This document shows, piece after piece, positions 47,817 to 49,566 of a DNA stretch of 49,566 nucleotides. The DNA lies in the NCBI GenBank assembly GCA_002729725.1, contig PBYS01000113.1, forward strand, positions 1 to 49,566, in the 5' to 3' direction. Numbering within the stretch: the stretch's first letter is position 1; each line of letters starts with the position of its first letter. The DNA comes from Puniceicoccaceae bacterium (GTDB lineage: Bacteria; Verrucomicrobiota; Verrucomicrobiia; Opitutales; Coraliomargaritaceae). The notes under the pieces were generated by a model. That model had not been told where the DNA came from, did no database searches, and was given only the letters and a program-made list of their open reading frames with translations. The position numbers were made by a program, and so were the translations under genes.

Positions 47817-49520
47817 TCATTCTTTCGGAACAATCTGTAATCGACAGAAGTAAGTTCGTTGATTTTCGGTATCAATTGGCGCACTGACGCGGCGGTCGGC
47901 ACGTTCAAAACTGTGATGCGTTGTCTGATCCTCTAAATGCGTTTCACTATCCCACATGTTTAGATCAGGAGACGAAAAGATAACTGCTTCATAATCTGAG
48001 ATTCGCGGGTCGGTTTCAAATTCGAAACTGACTAAATCATCCTCGAAAAGGATATCAATATCAGGACGATCCTCTGAACTTTTAGGGTCCGTCCTGAACA
48101 GATATTCGAACAAATTACTGTACCCATCGCCATCTGCGTCGACCGTCCGATCCGATACGGATGTGTTAGGTCGTTCATAGATAGTAAATTGATCCGTCTT
48201 CCAATCCTCAAAACGCAAAACATTACGGTAAAAAACAGCTCTCACCTGCTTGCTAGTCGTCGCAGTGATACTCGCCGAAGAACTGGTCGAATTCAGATCC
48301 CCCTCCCACTCCAGAAAGGTCCATCCCTCATCAGGAACTGCGAGTAGTGATACGACCTGACCACTCGCCAGATCTGAGGTATCTGTAGGGGTGGTTTGAA
48401 CCGTGCCACTGCCTTGAACGGAGGTTGAGACTGAGATTAAGCTTCTAAAGACTGGGGTCAGTGTGATGTCTGTCGTCAAATTGAGATTCAACGGGTCCTC
48501 CCCTTGATTCGGATATTCTTCCCAGCCAGCGAACACATAATTCTTCGCGGGTTGTGCCAATAGGTTCAGCTGTAAGTTAAAAGGCAACTCTAGAGCACCC
48601 GAAAGCACACTCAGGCCGCTACTCCCATCCGATAATGCGAGCCCATTCGGAAGCGATGACCCGGCGAGCACAGAACCTCCGTCTGCAGAGTTCACTGTTA
48701 AGGTGACATGCGGTATATTAATCAAACTCGTCGGACTAAAGTAGATATTATTACTCTCATTGAGCTCGGACAGTCGATCCGCTGAATCAGCGAAGACACC
48801 GATGTGAAAGTCCCCAGCGGATAATTCACGTGGTAGATAGACTTCCTGACTGAAGTGTAAGGATTCGCCAACCGCTAGTGGTGGTTCCAGGGTCGATTCA
48901 AAGAGTGTATAATTTGCACCTGCATCCAAAAACTCGCTTTGAGTCAGCACGACTGAGACCTTCAACTCACCTGTGCGCAAATAATCCACTAAGCCTAGAT
49001 TACTCACGTCAAACTCAACAGTGATCGGCACATCGGGGCCCGGCGTCTCATCATAACGAATCGCAACGTTTTGCACCGACAAATCGATCAAACTCAGCTC
49101 AGTAATCTTATAGCTTTGGCAGAGATAGAATGCATCCTCAGTCGCAATAATATCCTGAACTAAGAAGTTTGATGGAATGACTGTATAGGTCTCCCCTCCA
49201 TCAAATGTAATATAAGGATCATATTCACCACTGATATCGTCAAAAACGGGGTCAAAATATCCTAAACCGATGTCTCCAATACTTGCCCATGGCTCTTCAA
49301 CGAGCTCCTGAAAGCCCGACACTTCCTCCCAAGACGTTAAATCCAAAGAGCGCACATGGGTAGCGGTGGGGCCTTCGGAACCAATTTCGCTGGGATAAAC
49401 ATAATAACCATCCACATAACGAATGTTTCTGGTTTCGTATTCTGGAAATGAGAGGTACGGATAATAATTGGCGCGGCACAAAGACATCGGTAACAGATAG
49501 CACAAGGACATCGGTAACAC
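47817..49520 (-). CDS. Large surface/secreted protein, 5' end cut by IS
   Basis: The readable part has about 550 residues and lacks any natural N-terminus; the first 15 codons are translated insertion-sequence end. A region with YITFDGGETYTVIPSNF suggests a propeller or metalloprotease-like scaffold. A CARDB-type domain follows (NVAIRYDETPGPDVPITVEF...RLSELNESNNIYFS, about 130-270). Two InlB/FlgNew-type repeats come next, with FAGWEEYP and FLEWEGDLN as hallmarks. The C-terminus has the calcium-type VDADGDGYSNLFEYL and a beta-sandwich ending CRLQIVPKE, usual in Verrucomicrobiota surface proteins. It was probably a cell-surface or extracellular protein and is now truncated. The last in-frame start is fortuitous. 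Confidence 0.75.
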   Translation of the reverse strand: MLPMSLCYLLPMSLCRANYYPYLSFPEYETRNIRYVDGYYVYPSEIGSEGPTATHVRSLDLTSWEEVSGFQELVEEPWASIGDIGLGYFDPVFDDISGEYDPYITFDGGETYTVIPSNFLVQDIIATEDAFYLCQSYKITELSLIDLSVQNVAIRYDETPGPDVPITVEFDVSNLGLVDYLRTGELKVSVVLTQSEFLDAGANYTLFESTLEPPLAVGESLHFSQEVYLPRELSAGDFHIGVFADSADRLSELNESNNIYFSPTSLINIPHVTLTVNSADGGSVLAGSSLPNGLALSDGSSGLSVLSGALELPFNLQLNLLAQPAKNYVFAGWEEYPNQGEDPLNLNLTTDITLTPVFRSLISVSTSVQGSGTVQTTPTDTSDLASGQVVSLLAVPDEGWTFLEWEGDLNSTSSSASITATTSKQVRAVFYRNVLRFEDWKTDQFTIYERPNTSVSDRTVDADGDGYSNLFEYLFRTDPKSSEDRPDIDILFEDDLVSFEFETDPRISDYEAVIFSSPDLNMWDSETHLEDQTTHHSFERADRRVSAPIDTENQRTYFCRLQIVPKE

Positions 49521-49566
49521 TTAACTGGCGAGATGCCATGGAAAGAAACCGATGTAATGACCGAGA
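49477..49566 (-). mobile_element. Insertion-sequence end with repeated TGTTACCGATGTC
   Basis: On the minus strand TGTTACCGATGTC(C/T)TTGTG occurs twice with a 24-base period (plus positions 49477-49495 and 49501-49519). A related ACCGATGT lies in the opposite orientation at about 49548-49555. Repeated internal terminal sites of this kind are seen at ends of IS21/IS481-like elements. The element itself would lie beyond the window. The truncated surface protein starts exactly at its edge. Confidence 0.6.

Overview
The window most likely comes from a marine member of the Verrucomicrobiota, class Opitutia (a Puniceicoccales / Coraliomargarita-like lineage). This is inferred from gene content and style: a type II secretion GspA/GspB pair, a doubled circularly-permuted-ATP-grasp / alpha-E / transglutaminase cluster, a PHP-type DnaE, a large surface protein with CARDB and InlB-like repeats and a DxDxDG segment, a moderately GC-rich genome and weak Shine-Dalgarno sites. 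No rRNA or tRNA gene, CRISPR array or replication origin was seen, so the assignment rests on protein families only.

Layout. 1-2080 is an AT-richer accessory patch. Three copies of a two-module repeat separate a nuclease-toxin-like gene fragment, a small secreted protein of unknown function and the stump of an ISL3-type transposase. 2085-4422 holds ftsB and, divergently, gspA-gspB-vanZ. 4779-9604 (minus) holds a divergent thymidine-phosphorylase-like gene and the glycolytic genes gap-pgk-tpiA. 9964-14789 holds an acyl-lipid desaturase with a coiled-coil tail, a pullulanase/debranching-type GH13 enzyme and mnmA, followed by a deacetylase remnant. 14972-24956 is a seven-gene minus-strand block: two circularly permuted ATP-grasp proteins, alpha-E domains, three transglutaminase-like proteins and a DUF2126 putative amidoligase. 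It is probably a peptide-forming and peptide-processing system.

25069-29283 holds mgtC and dnaE. Between dnaE and queE lies a compact three-gene defence operon (29360-34418): a single-chain nuclease-methyltransferase, a two-TRD specificity subunit and a Schlafen/AlbA_2-HATPase protein, with no HsdR helicase. A short spacer with five copies of a TTATTTGA motif follows. 34652-41129 carries queE, a His-rich secreted cyclophilin, a sigma-54 activator, purT, a DUF374 acyltransferase and an OmpR-type regulator. The regulator, its histidine kinase and a VWA protein form a likely operon (44602 down to 40428, perhaps 39688). 44922-47693 holds glyS and a cytidylyltransferase-GHMP kinase fusion. The right edge is a large surface protein whose 5' end is cut by an insertion-sequence end.

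Most relevant for new biology: (i) the nuclease/methylase-specificity-Schlafen operon, (ii) the duplicated ATP-grasp/alpha-E/transglutaminase block, (iii) the repeat-bounded gene-fragment array at the left end, (iv) the rewritten phosphate loop in the thymidine phosphorylase homologue, and (v) the nucleotidyltransferase-GHMP kinase fusion. The two outer edges may be affected by contig-end assembly errors.
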